Translations under genes and position numbers: made by a program
Shown here: piece after piece, positions 36,150 to 49,210 of the stretch
Position numbering within the stretch: position 1 is the stretch's first letter
How the letters are laid out: every line of letters begins with the position of its first letter
The notes under the pieces: model-generated
Databases searched by the model: none
Told to the model about the DNA's origin: nothing
What the model saw: only the letters and a program-made list of their open reading frames with translations
Assembly (NCBI GenBank): GCA_961205875.1
Contig: OY540812.1
Coordinates: forward strand, 7,998,001 to 8,062,000
DNA length: 64,000 nucleotides
Reading direction: 5' to 3'
Origin: Sialis fuliginosa
Taxonomy: Eukaryota > Arthropoda > Insecta > Megaloptera > Sialidae

Positions 36150-37082
36150 GATATGTACAAACATTACAGCTAAGTCTTTTAAATATTCGAAATATTTAAA
36201 GTATGTTGAATGATGGAATAAATCTTACTGTAGTAGATATTGAACTGCCTTGTGTTTGTAGAAAATTATATTTATTTTAATTAATAAATTTTTTTTATTT
36301 GTATTTGTTTTGATTAATTTATTTTATTTACGCATATATATTAAAAAGTACCGAAATAATCATTTTTGGGATAAAAATAAGTATATTGAAGGCAAATAAT
36401 AGTTTTGGTTAGGAAAAGAATTTATTCCAAAAGCCAGAACTTTAAAAGTATAGGTTGTTGATAAGCAAGGTATGTAAAGTACAAGGCACCCTGATTAGCT
36501 TTTGACCAATCAGCGTTCACGCGGGAATACGCAATAAATTCTATTATAGGTTTATATATAACATTTGAATATTCGAACGTTGAATTGTCAAAAGCTAACT
36601 AGACTACTTTAACTTTACATACCATGGTTGATAAGTAAGTAAATATACATATTATAATAAACTGCACTGTAGATAAAATAAAAAATATAACACCTCGGCA
36701 GTGCTTTTATTTTGTATAAAATATTTTACCAGTTTCAGTTATTTTGACATGAGATAATTACAAATCACAAATGATAAAGTATTATCTAACAAAACATTCA
36801 ATAGGATTTTTATGTTGGTAGTAATGTGTTGAATTAATTTTAAATTTGACAATGATTGATGAAATGTTTATAAATAAAGATACACCTACATATTGATAAC
36901 ATCGGTAGTGGCAAATTAAAATCTTGTGTTTTATTTCGGTAAAGAAAGGTACTTTGTATGTTCCAATAACAAAAACTAACATCCTGTATTTTTTTTCTCA
37001 GTGATCTTTGAATGAATGTGGGCTTTCAGTTTAAAATATTCAGAAGTATTGGAGTCAGGACCGGCGGACTAATTTTATATGA

Positions 37083-37240
37083 ACTAAATTTCCGTTGTCG
37101 TATTTTCTTGCTTAACGTTTCGACTTTCATGTTGAAGTGTTCTTCAGAAGTGTTTCTGAAATTGAAGAAGACTCTGACATGAGAGTCGAAACGTCAAGCA
37201 AGAGAATACGACAACGTGGATAACAGCCTGGAAATTTAGT
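37083..37240. mobile_element. 158-bp fold-back element
   Basis: Outer arms ACTAAATTTCC and GGAAATTTAGT; inner arms GTTGTCGTATTTTCTTGCTT, AACGTTTCGACT and their mirrors (AGTCGAAACGT, CAAGCAAGAGAATACGACAAC). Short insertions separate the blocks. Confidence 0.75.
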
Positions 37241-38791
37241 TTATACAAATATAATAGACTAATTTACCGATAATTTTCCAATTGTTTTGTGTATTGGATT
37301 TAAAAAAGAGAGACCGTTCTTATCTTAGACAAAGAATGATATAAGACTCATGACACGCTATCTAACATTGTTACCATTGTGCTCCGCACGTCAGTAGCGT
37401 ATCGTTAGTTTTTTAAAATAAATATTGTTTAAAAAGTTATTTATAATAAATTTTTTGTATTGCTTTTATGAATCCAAAATTATTGAAATTTGATAAAGTT
37501 GTTCAACTGTTCATTGTAATTAGTGAGAAAACAGTTGATAACATACACTATTTACTATGTAAAGACATTTAATTGCTTGTCGCATACAAAAAATTATATT
37601 TTTTATAAATACATTTTATTATTGATATAGTTTTATATCTATATTTTATTCGTAATGAAAATGAATATCCCTTCTTAATGTTTGAGTAGGAATAAGAAAA
37701 ATGATAATTGAAATAAATCTCGAAGACAGCGTAAGTACGATAATCACAATTTATTTAAAATTAACTTTAAAATATCACACGCTCGTCAATAAGCAATATT
37801 TACATATTAATAATTACTTATTCTAAATATTTCTATGCTATCGTTTTAATCTATATGTTTTTACAAATATTTCACACTTAAAAATAAAATATTTTTTTAC
37901 ATTTAAAATTAACGATGTATTAGAAAATTATTCAATGTACTAAAATGCTCTGTGCTATTTTTTCAGTTTTTCAATTTAAATCTATTGATAATGGCTATGG
38001 CATTTAAATATTAAACATTTCAAGTACACAATCTTTGTGTTATTTAAATGTAATATTTTCACATATTTCAAAACATTCCGAAAAACTAAAAATAATGTAT
38101 TTTCCACTTCATTAAACAATTACTATGAAAATAATACAATATTTTTTTATATGATTCAATTGCCAAATATAAACTTTCTAGTTAAATTTTCGTACAATGT
38201 AATAAATAATGATACGTGGTGAAAATAAAACTATTATTATTTATTATATTTCGGTTAAAAGGTAATTATTTTATGCTTTAATGCGTAATATATATATCAT
38301 ATTTACGTATAATAAAGAAAATTAGGTATTTCGGTACTAATCATGTATATATATTTTTCAATTCTACATATATTAGCCTTTAAATTTATTGCTTTTATTA
38401 TTTATACAACGTACTAAAATATAATAAATTATATATAGATTGCTATACACTATAAAATGTTTTATTTATTTTTTCAAAAAATTGTTTTACGCATGCATAT
38501 TCTGCAGTTATAGTTTAATAAAAGTAGGTATTTTATAATTTATAATTTTTTATATATTATTTTTGAACAAAAAATTTTCTAGTATCTATTTTTTATGTAA
38601 AAATTTTATACTATAAGCTATATTTAGGAATTATATTTACAAGTATTTACAATATTTATTTATGCAACTAATATTTTTTAAATCATAGATTTTTAAAATT
38701 ATTAACTCAAAATAATAAATAGTTGAAGCGACTAAGACCACTTTTTTATTAATTATGTTTTAAAGAATATAATATAAAAAAAATCTTAGTT

Positions 38792-38797
38792 TTTATT
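38792..38797 (-). terminator. Candidate poly(A) signal for C15
   Basis: TTTATT on the + strand (AATAAA on -) lies about 170 bases past the C15 stop; another is at 38745-38750. The hexamer is frequent here by chance. Confidence 0.25.
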
Positions 38798-38968
38798 TGT
38801 TGTTAGTGTGATGTTAGTCTCTTACTTTCAAACGGCCCAAATCGTATTCATAAAAAATAATAAATAAACAACAAAAAAACGTGTAATTTCACAGGACGTG
38901 TCTATATACAGTACATTTCACGTTTTAAAATAGTACGTAATTCTTGCAGGATGAGTTGGATTGAGTTT

Positions 38969-39185
38969 TTAGCAAATAGGGTCAGTGAGTGCGGGCTGCG
39001 GTGTGGCGTACGGACCTGCCCATGGCTGGAGGTTCTGCAGAGCGCTCAGGGCCGTATCTCCGGGTTGTGGAGGGGCTGGAGGCGCTTCCGGTAAGTATCC
39101 TTTGCTCAACGCTTCGGCTTGAAGTGATAACATCAGTCTGTTGGCTGCTTGCCGTTCAGCTTCACGTTCTTCAGCAGTCTGTCGT
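38969..39185 (-). CDS. C15: C15 C-terminal exon
   Basis: Begins after acceptor TTTTTTACAG with the base that completes Arg57, then [18 protein letters not shown] (homeodomain residues 58-60 plus the conserved TLX extension), [11 protein letters not shown], a Pro-rich stretch ([10 protein letters not shown]) and the conserved SALQNLQPW, ending PALTDPIC and TAA at 38971-38969. The NLQPW box near the C-terminus is shared with fly C15. Longer readings upstream of 39185 are intron. Confidence 0.96.
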
Positions 39186-42100
39186 CTGTAAAAAAAATAT
39201 GTATTATAATACCAAAAAATATAATAAATATTGCAATATAAAAGACATTTGCAGACTATTTTTGATTGTACTTTATGTAAATTGTAAAAATAAAAAATCC
39301 CAGATTTTTTTTGCACGAAATTTGTTTTAATTTTTTAAATAAGCAGGTCGTTCTATGAACCAAATCCAAGATTAAATTCTAATAATTGTTTTATATGTTA
39401 GATCAACTTAATTTTTGAAGTTCGTACTACCCCTCCCCCCAGAAAAAAATGGTTCCGACGCTACTGAAGTGTCCTTTTAATCGTTGACTTCACCTTATGA
39501 GTTCTAGCAATCCAATTAATTGTAATGTACCTACATTTTAAATTTTAATTGTATTATTTTATGATAACCAAGCCTTATTGATTATTTTTCAAAATCATTC
39601 GTATATCTAGAATCATTCGAATCACTAATATTATTAAAATTAAAAATTCTATTTGAATGCGTAGTTTTTACAATCGAATATTGAGTTATTCGAATGATAC
39701 ATTTAAATTCGCCTAGTTATACAAATAGGTTCTTTATATTAGATCTAATATACGAGCTAGAAAGTGTAACAATATTGATACTCTTCAATCATTTGTTAAA
39801 CGGAAATTTATAGTAGTCACTGTGTAAACATTAATGTATTTTGTTATAATTATACAACATACGATTTCAAATAACTGTAAACCATATTTCACAAATGCAT
39901 TGCAAATTCTTTGTGACAGTTGCACGTAGGATAATTTATTTATTATTTGACGCGTTTCATTTCTCTGAATTTAATCACATTCATACATTGACTATAAATT
40001 AAAGTCAAGCAATACAGCGCGCTTCTAATCCTCGGCCGCAACAATGTTACCGCGAGCTGGCAACTCGTGTTAGTGTTTCGTAAATAATTAATCATCCTGT
40101 ACGATTAACGAGATATCAATAGTGCAGCTCTGATAATGTATACGGCGGCAAACTTAAGTGTTATATGGTCTGCTCTCTTAGCAGGGCCTGGCTGTAGGCA
40201 ACCGAAAAGTAAAATATTGTTGGGGCGCCATAATTCTTGTACCCCTATAGGAAATTATAAAAGGGCCACGGTTGACCCAGGCTTGTGTCAATGCTAGCCA
40301 ACACTGGGTCAAGATACAAATGATAATTTCGTTCCTAATTCGGCCAAGGCTTGTCGACCAAGGCTGACCCAGAGTTGGTCCAATATTGGATAAAGAATAG
40401 GTGACCGAAGCTCGCTATCTGAAGGTTGGCCTATACATAGATTATTCGTATATGAACGTCAACTATATTCTGTTAATTATAACGATTATTTATAAATGAT
40501 TTTCTTTGAATTTGTGGAAGTGAACTACATGTTATAGTTGTATAGGGTAGACTATATAACCGGATCGGAGTTAGTGGTCGTTTATTTTTCTTTATTAAAG
40601 GGTACATTCCGGTGTATAAAAAATGAATTTAATAAAGAAATTAAAATTTTTATTATATTTTTCAGACAGTTAATTAGGCTGAAAATTAGTATGTTTACAA
40701 TAAAGTATGAGTACAACCAAATAAACAGTTGTATCCTAATTTACGTACTATAGTTATGATTATATTACCTATATAATATTATTTCATTTTACAGGTAAAC
40801 CAATAAATCTAGGAACCAATTGATTCAGGAGATGCGGTTTATTAATGTAACATTAATTAGTACCAGCATCATTATACACATATATCGATCAGTTCATTAT
40901 TATAGATCTACAACACTAGACCCAAGCACCGGAACAAGCGGCCCGCTTCCGGCGAATAATAGTCAGCGCTACGCGCGCGAGCTCACGCCCACCCAACACA
41001 CCCCTCCGTTTCCGGTTACCATGGTTACCGCGCGCAGTTTAATTAACGTGTTAATTAATTATGAAAGCTTTATCGTATCAACACGTAGCCAACGTTCTAT
41101 ATACAAGATTAGTTTTAAACAATCGATGCATCAGTTCGGGTCTGTCTGTTGGCCTGTCACAAGTTCTTGCGGCGTAGATGTTGTTAATTATTCAAGAGGA
41201 CCTTAATCTAAATACGTGGTTTGATTATTGAGTTATTCTGAAAAATATCTATCTGTTGCAGGATCGGTTCTAGGATAACATTTATAAGGTTTTGAAATAA
41301 AAGAGAAATCATTTAAAGGCGTTTAAACGGTTTTCTGCCTCTGCATACTAGTTAATTGGGTTGATTTTTGTCACATTGATAAAATTGTATTTGTGATTTG
41401 TTTAAATACATTTCGTGTGATTATTGACAAAGATATTGTTTTTGCAAATATATTGGATTTCAATATTAACAGAAGTTAGGGTCAACATTTAACAAGTCTT
41501 TAAATAAATTAAATCCCTGCTTAGAGCTTCGGCCACACAATTTTAACGTCTCCTTATATCCTACGTATTTTCTGAAAAAAAAAGATTGATGATGTCTTCC
41601 GTTTGTACATTGCAGTGAATGCCTTCAGAAATCTTAGATTCCTTCAGTGGTCATCGTGTCACTCAGAGCCGGCCCTAGTAATAAATCTCACCTAGGGCGC
41701 TAGACTTGCTAAGGCCGTCTATGACTGTCACTGCACGCGATTTTAGCAAGTGGCAAATGATCAGGTATTATTTTTGTAGTAAGAACAAGATTATTGATAT
41801 TGGCCGATTTGATGATCTTCAATTGTAGTTGCATTCGTTTTCTATTCACTCGTCAGAATTTGGTCGCCTAGTGTAAAATGTGTCTTTAATTATATTAGTA
41901 GTTGATTGTACTGATCAACCCCCTTCCCCCTTTCAACTACGGGTGCGTGTGAGTGTCTAAACGTAAACTCATTGTGCTTTTAATACAGATATCTAACATA
42001 AAACGGAGACTTTTATAGTTACTAACACTATACAGTAAAGTTAATGTCAACTCAATTCGTATAAAACGGCACAAGATTCTATTACTATAATTGGTTTGAG

Positions 42101-45100
42101 TTACGTTAACATGGAGTGTGCAGTAGCGGCATCTCTGTTTCATACAATCTCGATCAATCTGTCCGTTTCTTTTAAGTGCTACAAGAGCGCGACAAGAGTC
42201 CGAGTCACAGTTTAGTGACAAACACGTACGTAATCGAATTGTGGTCGTTTCAGAAGAAAGAACATAGTTTTCGCCTAACTCTTTTTTATTGTAGCTGTCT
42301 TTGTTATTTTACGAGAATGGCGGGTTATAGCTGTCAGTATGTATTGCTCACTTTAAGTAATTATATTTATCTAATGATATTTTAACACACCATTTGACTT
42401 ATGGTGTATGTTTCCTCGTAGACAGTGGAGATTATTATGTAAATCACATATGAATTAATTGTACAACTTTTGTATTGCATTGTCATTGGGGATATTTCAT
42501 TGGGTTATGTTTATCTAGACCGAAAGCAACAACTGTAATATATTGAAGAAAAATTAAATTTATTGCCAATGTTCCATCGGCTTGATTACAATACGTAGAT
42601 ATGTAGAACATTATAAAGGTTTTTGTAATACATTTATAAAACTCCACGTTTTTTATTTTAAAAAGGTTAACTGTTTTATAGACGACTATGTAAACGATTA
42701 TTGTTTGTTTTAATTATTGAATATTTATTAGTGTATAATATATTACATCTATATAATGATTTTTCGATTCATTTAAAATGAAACAATAAAAAGGTTGTAC
42801 AAATATATGTACAATAATAAATTCACAAAAACAGTTACAAAATAAAACTGTTAATTAAAATTTAAAATACAGAAAGAAGAAATTATATCCATCTAAAATT
42901 AAAACAGAAAAGCAGCTTACGTAGTACTAATTTATAAATTACCTCTTTTAAAACACACCCACTAATATAAAAATCATCTTGTTTAATTATATAAGTATCC
43001 GTTTAATGTAAAAGCGAAACAATTAAAATTACAATAAAGATTAAAAGTTAGCAAGTTTAAACGTGAAGCATATTCGTACTGTACAAATTAAAATTTAATG
43101 CTTTCGTTGTCTTAATTATACGCGTTGATATTAACTACTAATTACTGTTATGCAGCCACCAAAATAGGGTAGATAATGTTCTTGTTTTCCTGAGCAATGC
43201 GATGTTCTAGTTTTAGATGTAGGGGAGTCAGTATAAAACATGTATAGCGATCATAGAATACACTTTTTAATGGTTTGTCTTAAAAAGGGTTCAAAATTTA
43301 TATAGTTTACTCCGGATACTATTTATTTTGTGTAATAAACAGGATTTATAAAATATTTTAAAATTATATAATTGCCTGTTTTTAAGTCTCTTTTACCAGT
43401 TTTAGGCTCAACTCAGACGAACCACTGTACATCCACCAAAAGTGGCTGTGCAGTGGTCAGTAATGGCCACACGCAACTATTCAATGAAAACTGATTGTCA
43501 ATCACTGATTGACAATTAGTCAGTGAAATTTGCTATCGCTACCAACTCTAACTATCCATTTCTGGCCACCAAAAGTGGTTCTGAAATGGCTGTGCAGTAG
43601 CAATTACAACTTTTATTCTAGGAATTATTTTAAAATATACATTTATTTTGACTACAAAGGAAAAAAATGTTATTTTATTTATATTGAGATTGAAGCTGTC
43701 AAAAAATTAAAAATATACGAAAAATAATTAGGTGCGTCTTAAGAAAAATTTCGAACTAATATTTTTTAGTTAAATCGTATAAAAATTAAATGGTTAACCA
43801 ATGCTATAGGCAACTTACCTTAACACTATCAGTTTTTTATTTAAAGTATTCAATAGTTAACTATTTTTGGTGAATTTAGCATGAGGAAGCACTGTGTATT
43901 TACTTGGCAGATGTTTTTTTCTGCGTATTCAAATATTTATTATATACCTATTGAGAATGAGAAATTTTTAGTTCCAAGTTGCATTTCCGAAATAATAAAA
44001 TGTACATATGCAAAACAAAGGATCATTTAACAGCATTTGTGCATATATTTCTACTTATATTATTAAAACTAATGCATTATAAAACACAACCTCGCTAAAC
44101 TACATAGGTCCAGATATCTGTCGCGACTTACATATAACAGACTGGAATGCAATCGATGCACGGCCACTGTTACGGATAAGGTGGCTTGGATTAAGCAGAG
44201 AGTTATGTTAAGTGCTTGTTTTAAAAACAAACAAACAGCTATTGCCTTTTAATTACCTGCGGATAGTTGTTAACTGTAATGGACATATCTTGTTCGACAC
44301 ACAACTGTGTGGCGCCCGACGTAAAAAACTCGCATTTATATTTATACGGTATCACGGTAAGCGTTTGAATAAGGGACTCGTGCTGTTTAACTTTCCCCTT
44401 TAACACGCTTCTCCACCCCGTTACCACAGGAGGAAATTGCAATTATGCGATTTTAGTATACAAGTCAAGAAAGTGATACTCGTAAAAGCTAGGTTGAATT
44501 AAATAAAAAACAAAAGACTATTTAAATAAGTGTTGAGTTTTTATGTTCTGTAAAAACCCTTGAATGGGTCTGATATGTTGAGTAAGTAGTGTAATTAATG
44601 GTACTGTATATGTAGATACCTATTGCATTATTCCATTTCAGAATTTTTTTGAATGAGATTTTTTTTCGAAAATTTGATTTTTTTTTCTAATACATATTTA
44701 ATTATTTTTCTTGTTAATTGGTAAATAAGTTTTTATGGGTTTATTTTAAATGAAATAATTTAAAAAACTAAAACATTTTACATATAGCTTAATGTCTTTT
44801 TCAAGTTTTATCATTTGTTTTATTTAGAAGTTTATATTTGTGTTTGCTTTTAACTTTTGTAGTTATAAGGTCAAATGTATATGGTCGTTATAAAATCGAT
44901 ATTAAATTATTCTCAAATATTAGAGCTTGTAGGTAATAATCAATCAATCAATATTTACATATTTTTTTTTAAATATATTAATTTTAAATATATAACTTAA
45001 TAGAAATAATATGATTATGCAGAAAATATTTTAAATACGAATTTGTCATAGACCATTTAACAATATTTGTTTCAATGAATAATTATTTTTTATTATGAAT

Positions 45101-48100
45101 AACGATAATAACTATTATAAAACATGAAATGTTGAGATAATTTGGCCATATTTCGAAAGGTTAAACCTTGAAAAAGTAAATTATGTTTTAATGCATAAAA
45201 TATATTTGGTATTAATAATGGAAAAAAGTAATTTGATGTATATAATAGTTTAATAACTACCTATATAATTAAAGTATATACAAATAACTTTTTTGGTTTA
45301 AAATAATAGCATTTGTTTGTCCTCTGCGGTTAAGTTTATTTGATGTAGCGTTTATAAATAAATATATCTTACTGTTTTAATAAGAAAAGAAACAAAACAT
45401 GATTAATACGTCTCTGAAAACGATATCTATCATAACTACCTATAATCACCATAAAATTAATAATTACTCATAAGTCAAATCAACTTAATCCTTTTTTTCG
45501 TCCAGGCTAACCGCTACTTTTACTGACTTTTTTGACTTATTAGTTTTTGCGTAAAAAGTTCACTTCTTGATAAATTGACGCCTAAATGGTAAGAAACAAT
45601 AAGAAAGAACACCTTTTTCATTATTATATATTATTTTAAAATAAGAGTTTTGCAAATTTACCTGACTTAATAAATTAGCTTAAAATTGTACGTATGAGTA
45701 TTAACACATTAAAGTTAATAAGAAATCAATTCCTTTTCAGATGTTATTTCATATTATAAATTTATATTAATATCAAAAATATCGTTTTGATTAACATAAA
45801 CTTGTAAAATCCATTCCATGCTATATAAATATGATATATTGATATTGACATTTTTTTTATATATTATATTAAGAATTATACTTTCTTATGCTACATATAA
45901 AAATATAATAGGTATGTTTTATATAGGTACATACATACATATGTATATATGTATAATGTATAATAATAATAAAATTATAAAACAAATTATATACAATATA
46001 AATACTAACAACATTATAATAAAAGTCCAGACGTCATATCAATTAATAGTTAATGCACAGTTTTTATCTAAAAACTAAATAACTTCATCCATTAATTCAA
46101 CATTAAAAACATACATGTATTAATTTTTACGTCGTATTTTTATACTCAAGACAAATAGCAGAGTGTTTTGAATATTTTAAATTCTTGAACATAATATTTC
46201 TATTTCTTTTAAAAGAATTGATTTTGGTTGAAATCTTAACGACTTTATACTATCTTATTGGTCATTATTTTAAATGACTTCAACACACGGTCTGAGCTAG
46301 ACACGTCGCGACAACGTTATCAAAGTTCTGTCTTTTAACCACAGATGTGACCACTATAAATTCAATGATAGGTCTTCTTTCACGGTCATGGACATGTATA
46401 TTTAACTGATTGTAAGTATCTTATGCTTATGCAGAAAATAAAACATTTTATGATTCGATTAACTTTCAATTACAAAAAAAAACTTTTAATTGTTAACATT
46501 TTGCTAAATAGATAATAGATATTATAATGAAGGTAAGCATAGAGCTTCTGTTTTTTTGAGTGCGATTTGGCTTTTAAACGGACTATTATTAGAACGTCTA
46601 TATTATAGATAAATCTATTTGCAAAAAATCAATTACTTTTATATCTATATTTCTGTTTCTGTAAATGTAGATTTATTGATTAATATATGTATAAATAATA
46701 ATTTGTTATGAATGTAGTATGTATTGTGACGACATTAATAAGCTTCACTTTCGTAATATATGAGTCAGGTATCTTCAGTCACGGTGTAGTAACATTGACA
46801 AAATAGAGGAAATAGTGTGTATGTTTTCGGTTACATGTGACTACAATAATATGTAAATAATATTGTTTGTAATTAAAATAATTGTTTTATTTTGAAAATT
46901 AAGTTTGATGTTTTAATGATACTATTTAATTATCATTTTTACTGCTTAAAAGCTGATAGATATTTTTTGTCACTATTATTTAAAAATTTACGAGAAACAT
47001 TTTACTAATTATTTACAATTAATACATAAATAAAAATTATTTTGAAAGTGTACGAAATAGACCAATATATTAAAATATAATTAAAAATTTGAGTTAAATA
47101 AGTATGGGAATGTTTATAAAAAGGTTAAAAAATATATATAAAAACATTAATCTTAACATTTTTCTTAATTTGCAGTTGCAGAGGTTATAATAATCAATCC
47201 CATTTTAAAGTGGAAACTTTCAGCTCTCTAATGATATCAAGCTGATTATTATGCGATCATTATTTCAGGATATACAGGAGTTTAAAGTAAAAAGTGTTAA
47301 TTTTACTTTAATAGTGAATAATGTGTTAAAAAATCGTACGGGGATGAAAAAAAACGCATTTTAAAGAATAAAGAACAATCTTTCAAACACTGAATTTTTT
47401 GCAAAAAAATATTTGCAGTTCATATACGCTTTCAAAGTTTAAAAAAAATAAAGAGATACTTTTTTAAAGCGGCAGGGGGTGATAAAAATGATTGAGCTCT
47501 TGATTAAAAAATTAGAAAGTACAAGCTTTCGAATGAGCTGTGAATCATGTAAATCAAATCATTTTTCACGGAGATATAACTGTTTGAACATTTGTAAATG
47601 TTTTTCTTTTTTAAAATAATACTTTAATTTTTTTGAGGAGTGTATTTAAAAAAAATCTTTCATTTATACAGATTAGCTAGATTATAAAAACAACTTGAAG
47701 ATGGGCTGAGAATGTTTCTTACTACGGTTCTGCATCAACAATACACATAGAGTTACAACAAAGTCGCGCACCTCAGACAAACGGGGCATTTGAAAAACAA
47801 TATACAGGCGGTACTTAAATATTTGAGCGGTCCAACATGAGATCGTTGTTGGGTTGCATTATTAACGCACAAGTGCTGTCAGGCCGTGCATAATGCATGG
47901 GGCTTTTAGAGTGTCAACCGCGGCCGTCGCTTAGCGCGCGCACTGTCTCTTCTTCTTCTCCCTTGTCGATGGACCGACGCCCCCACCCTCATTTCAATCC
48001 GCCCCCCGATCCGGATGTGGTGTTGTCGTTCTTTCATTCAAATTTATTGACAATGCTTTTTAGAACAAAAAAATAATACCGCCTACTTGTATTTTATTCA

Positions 48101-49210
48101 GAATCATGCAAATATTGTGGGTTTTTGGGGTCTGCCAAGATGGCGAATAATTTTATTTAAGATGTGTTCAGAATATTCTAGAAAATAACAAAGTATTCAG
48201 TGTATTTTCACAAGAAAGAGCAAGAAAATGTCTCAAAATATTGGTGAAAAAATATTTTTTTTTTCAATTCAGTTTTCAAAGTACGGCCTTGTATATTACC
48301 TATTTAGCATAAAGGTTTTAGTAAAATATGTTAAAAATAAATAATAAACTTACATTAGATCTCAATGAAGTTATAAGTATATATGGTTATTTTGTTTAAA
48401 TCTATTTAGAGAGGTTTAGAAATAAATTGTCTAGAATATAATATTTGGCAAGTGCGAACTAAAACAGCAGCGCGCCCCTCGTCAAGTTTTAATATTTAAA
48501 CAGTTAAAATACGCTGCTATACCTGTCAGCAGTTTAAAATGACAACTGGAAAACCTTACGTCAACGTTTTTACGATTTCTATCAAAAAATCATATCGAGT
48601 GATGAAAGTTTATTGTGTTTTCCTTTTAAATTTACACAGTTTCTGCATTTTGTGAAGGAAAATCAAGTGTCAAATGGAAAAGTTTTTGTAAATTCAAATA
48701 TTTATAAATATATATATTCGCTTAATATCAAAAAGACGGTTTCAAAAATTTGTTGGAGCGATACTTTTGTGTTATTTTTTTAAGCCGTATTCAAGTTATT
48801 TTTAGTGTTTTTTATTTGTATTCATAAACATTTTAAAATTATGCTATTTACAGTGCTATAGGATATTTTAGATAAGATTTTCCGAATATTGCAAAAATGT
48901 ATTATACTTTATTAAAATTATCAGTAACTTAAAATTATAGGGCACCAAAGCAATTTGGTATAAAATGAAATAAGAACATACCTCCATTTAGTTCTTCTGT
49001 TCTGGAACCACGTTTTGACTTGTGCGTCGGTCATTTTGAGCGTTTTGGCGAGCGCCGCCCGTTCAGCCGACGCCAAATACTTCTGTTTGTGAAATCGTTT
49101 TTCAAGTTCAGCTATCTGTAATCTCGTGAACGACGTACGGGGTTTCTTGCGTTTTGGTGGGGTTCGGTTCTGGTAAGGATGCCCGATTCTTCGTGCCATT
49201 GGAAACGTTG
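38969..49210 (-). CDS. C15: TLX-class homeobox gene, C15/clawless orthologue (last two coding exons; 5' exon not found)
   Basis: Homeodomain transcription factor of the TLX/C15 family, in the fly a regulator of distal leg (pretarsus) patterning. Coding exons on the minus strand: 49210-48982 (homeodomain) and 39185-38969 (C-terminus and stop), separated by a 9.8-kb intron that splits homeodomain codon 57. Phases agree (229 nt beginning with 2 bases of a codon and ending with 2; then 1 base plus 72 codons including stop). Exon 2 opens at the acceptor TTGATTGCAG and encodes [18 protein letters not shown] before the homeodomain, a block typical of TLX proteins. Homeodomain position 47 is Thr ([10 protein letters not shown]), the class hallmark. 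The N-terminal part, which in TLX proteins holds an Eh1-type repression motif, must be further 5', at coordinates above 49210. The gene converges on rdgB. Confidence 0.95.
40186..40440. repeat. Transposon-like remnant
   Basis: CAGGGCCTGGCTGTAGGCA is hAT-end-like. It is followed by repeated CCAAGGCT/GACCCAG strings in both orientations. No clean second end. Confidence 0.4.
40915..41065. promoter_or_regulatory. GC-rich block with X-box-like palindrome in C15 intron
   Basis: Contains ACGCGCGCGAGC, CGGTTACCATGGTTACCG and GTTAATTAATTA. The string GTTACCATGGTTAC (41015-41028) fits the RFX X-box consensus RYYNYYATRRNRAC at 11 of 12 defined positions. The overlapping 128-codon ORF has no recognisable domain. 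Confidence 0.4.
41664..41725. mobile_element. 62-bp micro-hAT deletion derivative
   Basis: Starts CAGAGCCGGCCCTAG. Its reverse complement aligns with the left part of 54054-54621 (GGCC-TAGCAA and CCTAGGTGAGATTTATT shared). It is flanked by TGTCACT on both sides (41657-41663 and 41726-41732). Confidence 0.65.
43396..43602. repeat. Segment with duplicated CCACCAAAAGTGG blocks
   Basis: CCACCAAAAGTGGCTGTGCAGTGG recurs about 130 bases on as CCACCAAAAGTGGTT and GGCTGTGCAGTAG. Between them lies the palindrome ATTGTCAATCA-C-TGATTGACAAT. Probably a transposon remnant. Confidence 0.5.
43730..43917 (-). repeat. Dispersed repeat family 3, copy 2 (inverted)
   Basis: Reverse-complement partner of 32331-32498, with a short internal region that differs in length. 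Confidence 0.8.
47296..47645 (-). repeat. Dispersed repeat, copy 2 (inverted relative to 906-1225)
   Basis: Reverse-complement homologue of 906-1225 with the same order of conserved blocks and many substitutions and indels. It lies in the C15 homeodomain intron. Confidence 0.75.
47820..48025. promoter_or_regulatory. GC-rich candidate enhancer next to the C15 homeodomain exon
   Basis: One kilobase inside the intron from the homeodomain exon. Motifs: GCATTATTAACGCAC, TGCATAATGCAT (47887-47898, two POU-type half-sites one base apart) and GCGCGCGC. It is followed by a pyrimidine-rich stretch and CCGCCCCCCGATCCGG. No sustained ORF on either strand. Confidence 0.35.
48982..49210 (-). CDS. C15: C15 homeodomain exon
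   Basis: Encodes 75 full codons. Homeodomain residue 1 is the Arg of RKKPRTSFT. Helix 1 carries [10 protein letters not shown], helix 2 is around [11 protein letters not shown], and helix 3 is [16 protein letters not shown]. Key DNA-contact residues are normal: R5, Q50, N51, R53. Thr47 replaces the usual Ile or Val. The donor at 48981-48980 reads G|GTATG. Codon choice is GC-richer than surrounding DNA, as expected for a constrained exon. Confidence 0.97.

Larger units (their letters stand above)
15835..38968. other. Gene-poor gap between the convergent rdgB and C15 genes
   Basis: About 23 kb holding the rdgB 3' UTR, the C15 3' UTR, many small transposons listed separately, AT-rich simple sequence and several GC-richer blocks. 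ORFs here are at most 120 codons, low-complexity or unrecognised, and lack splice or domain support. I found no tRNA, rRNA or further protein gene. Confidence 0.6.
39186..48981 (-). other. C15: C15 intron splitting homeodomain codon 57
   Basis: A 9.8-kb GT-AG intron. It contains repeats listed separately, two GC-rich candidate regulatory blocks (40915-41065 and 47820-48025) and long AT-rich stretches in which I see nothing specific. Confidence 0.8.

Noticed and set aside
38989-39330. 113-codon ORF on +
   Set aside because: It is the antisense shadow of the C15 C-terminal exon.
40820-41206. 128-codon ORF on + in the C15 intron
   Set aside because: No recognisable domain, biased by GC-rich regulatory-looking sequence, no splice context; more likely chance.
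45818-46078. 86-codon ORF rich in Ile, Tyr and Asn
   Set aside because: Translation of AT-rich simple sequence; composition explains it.
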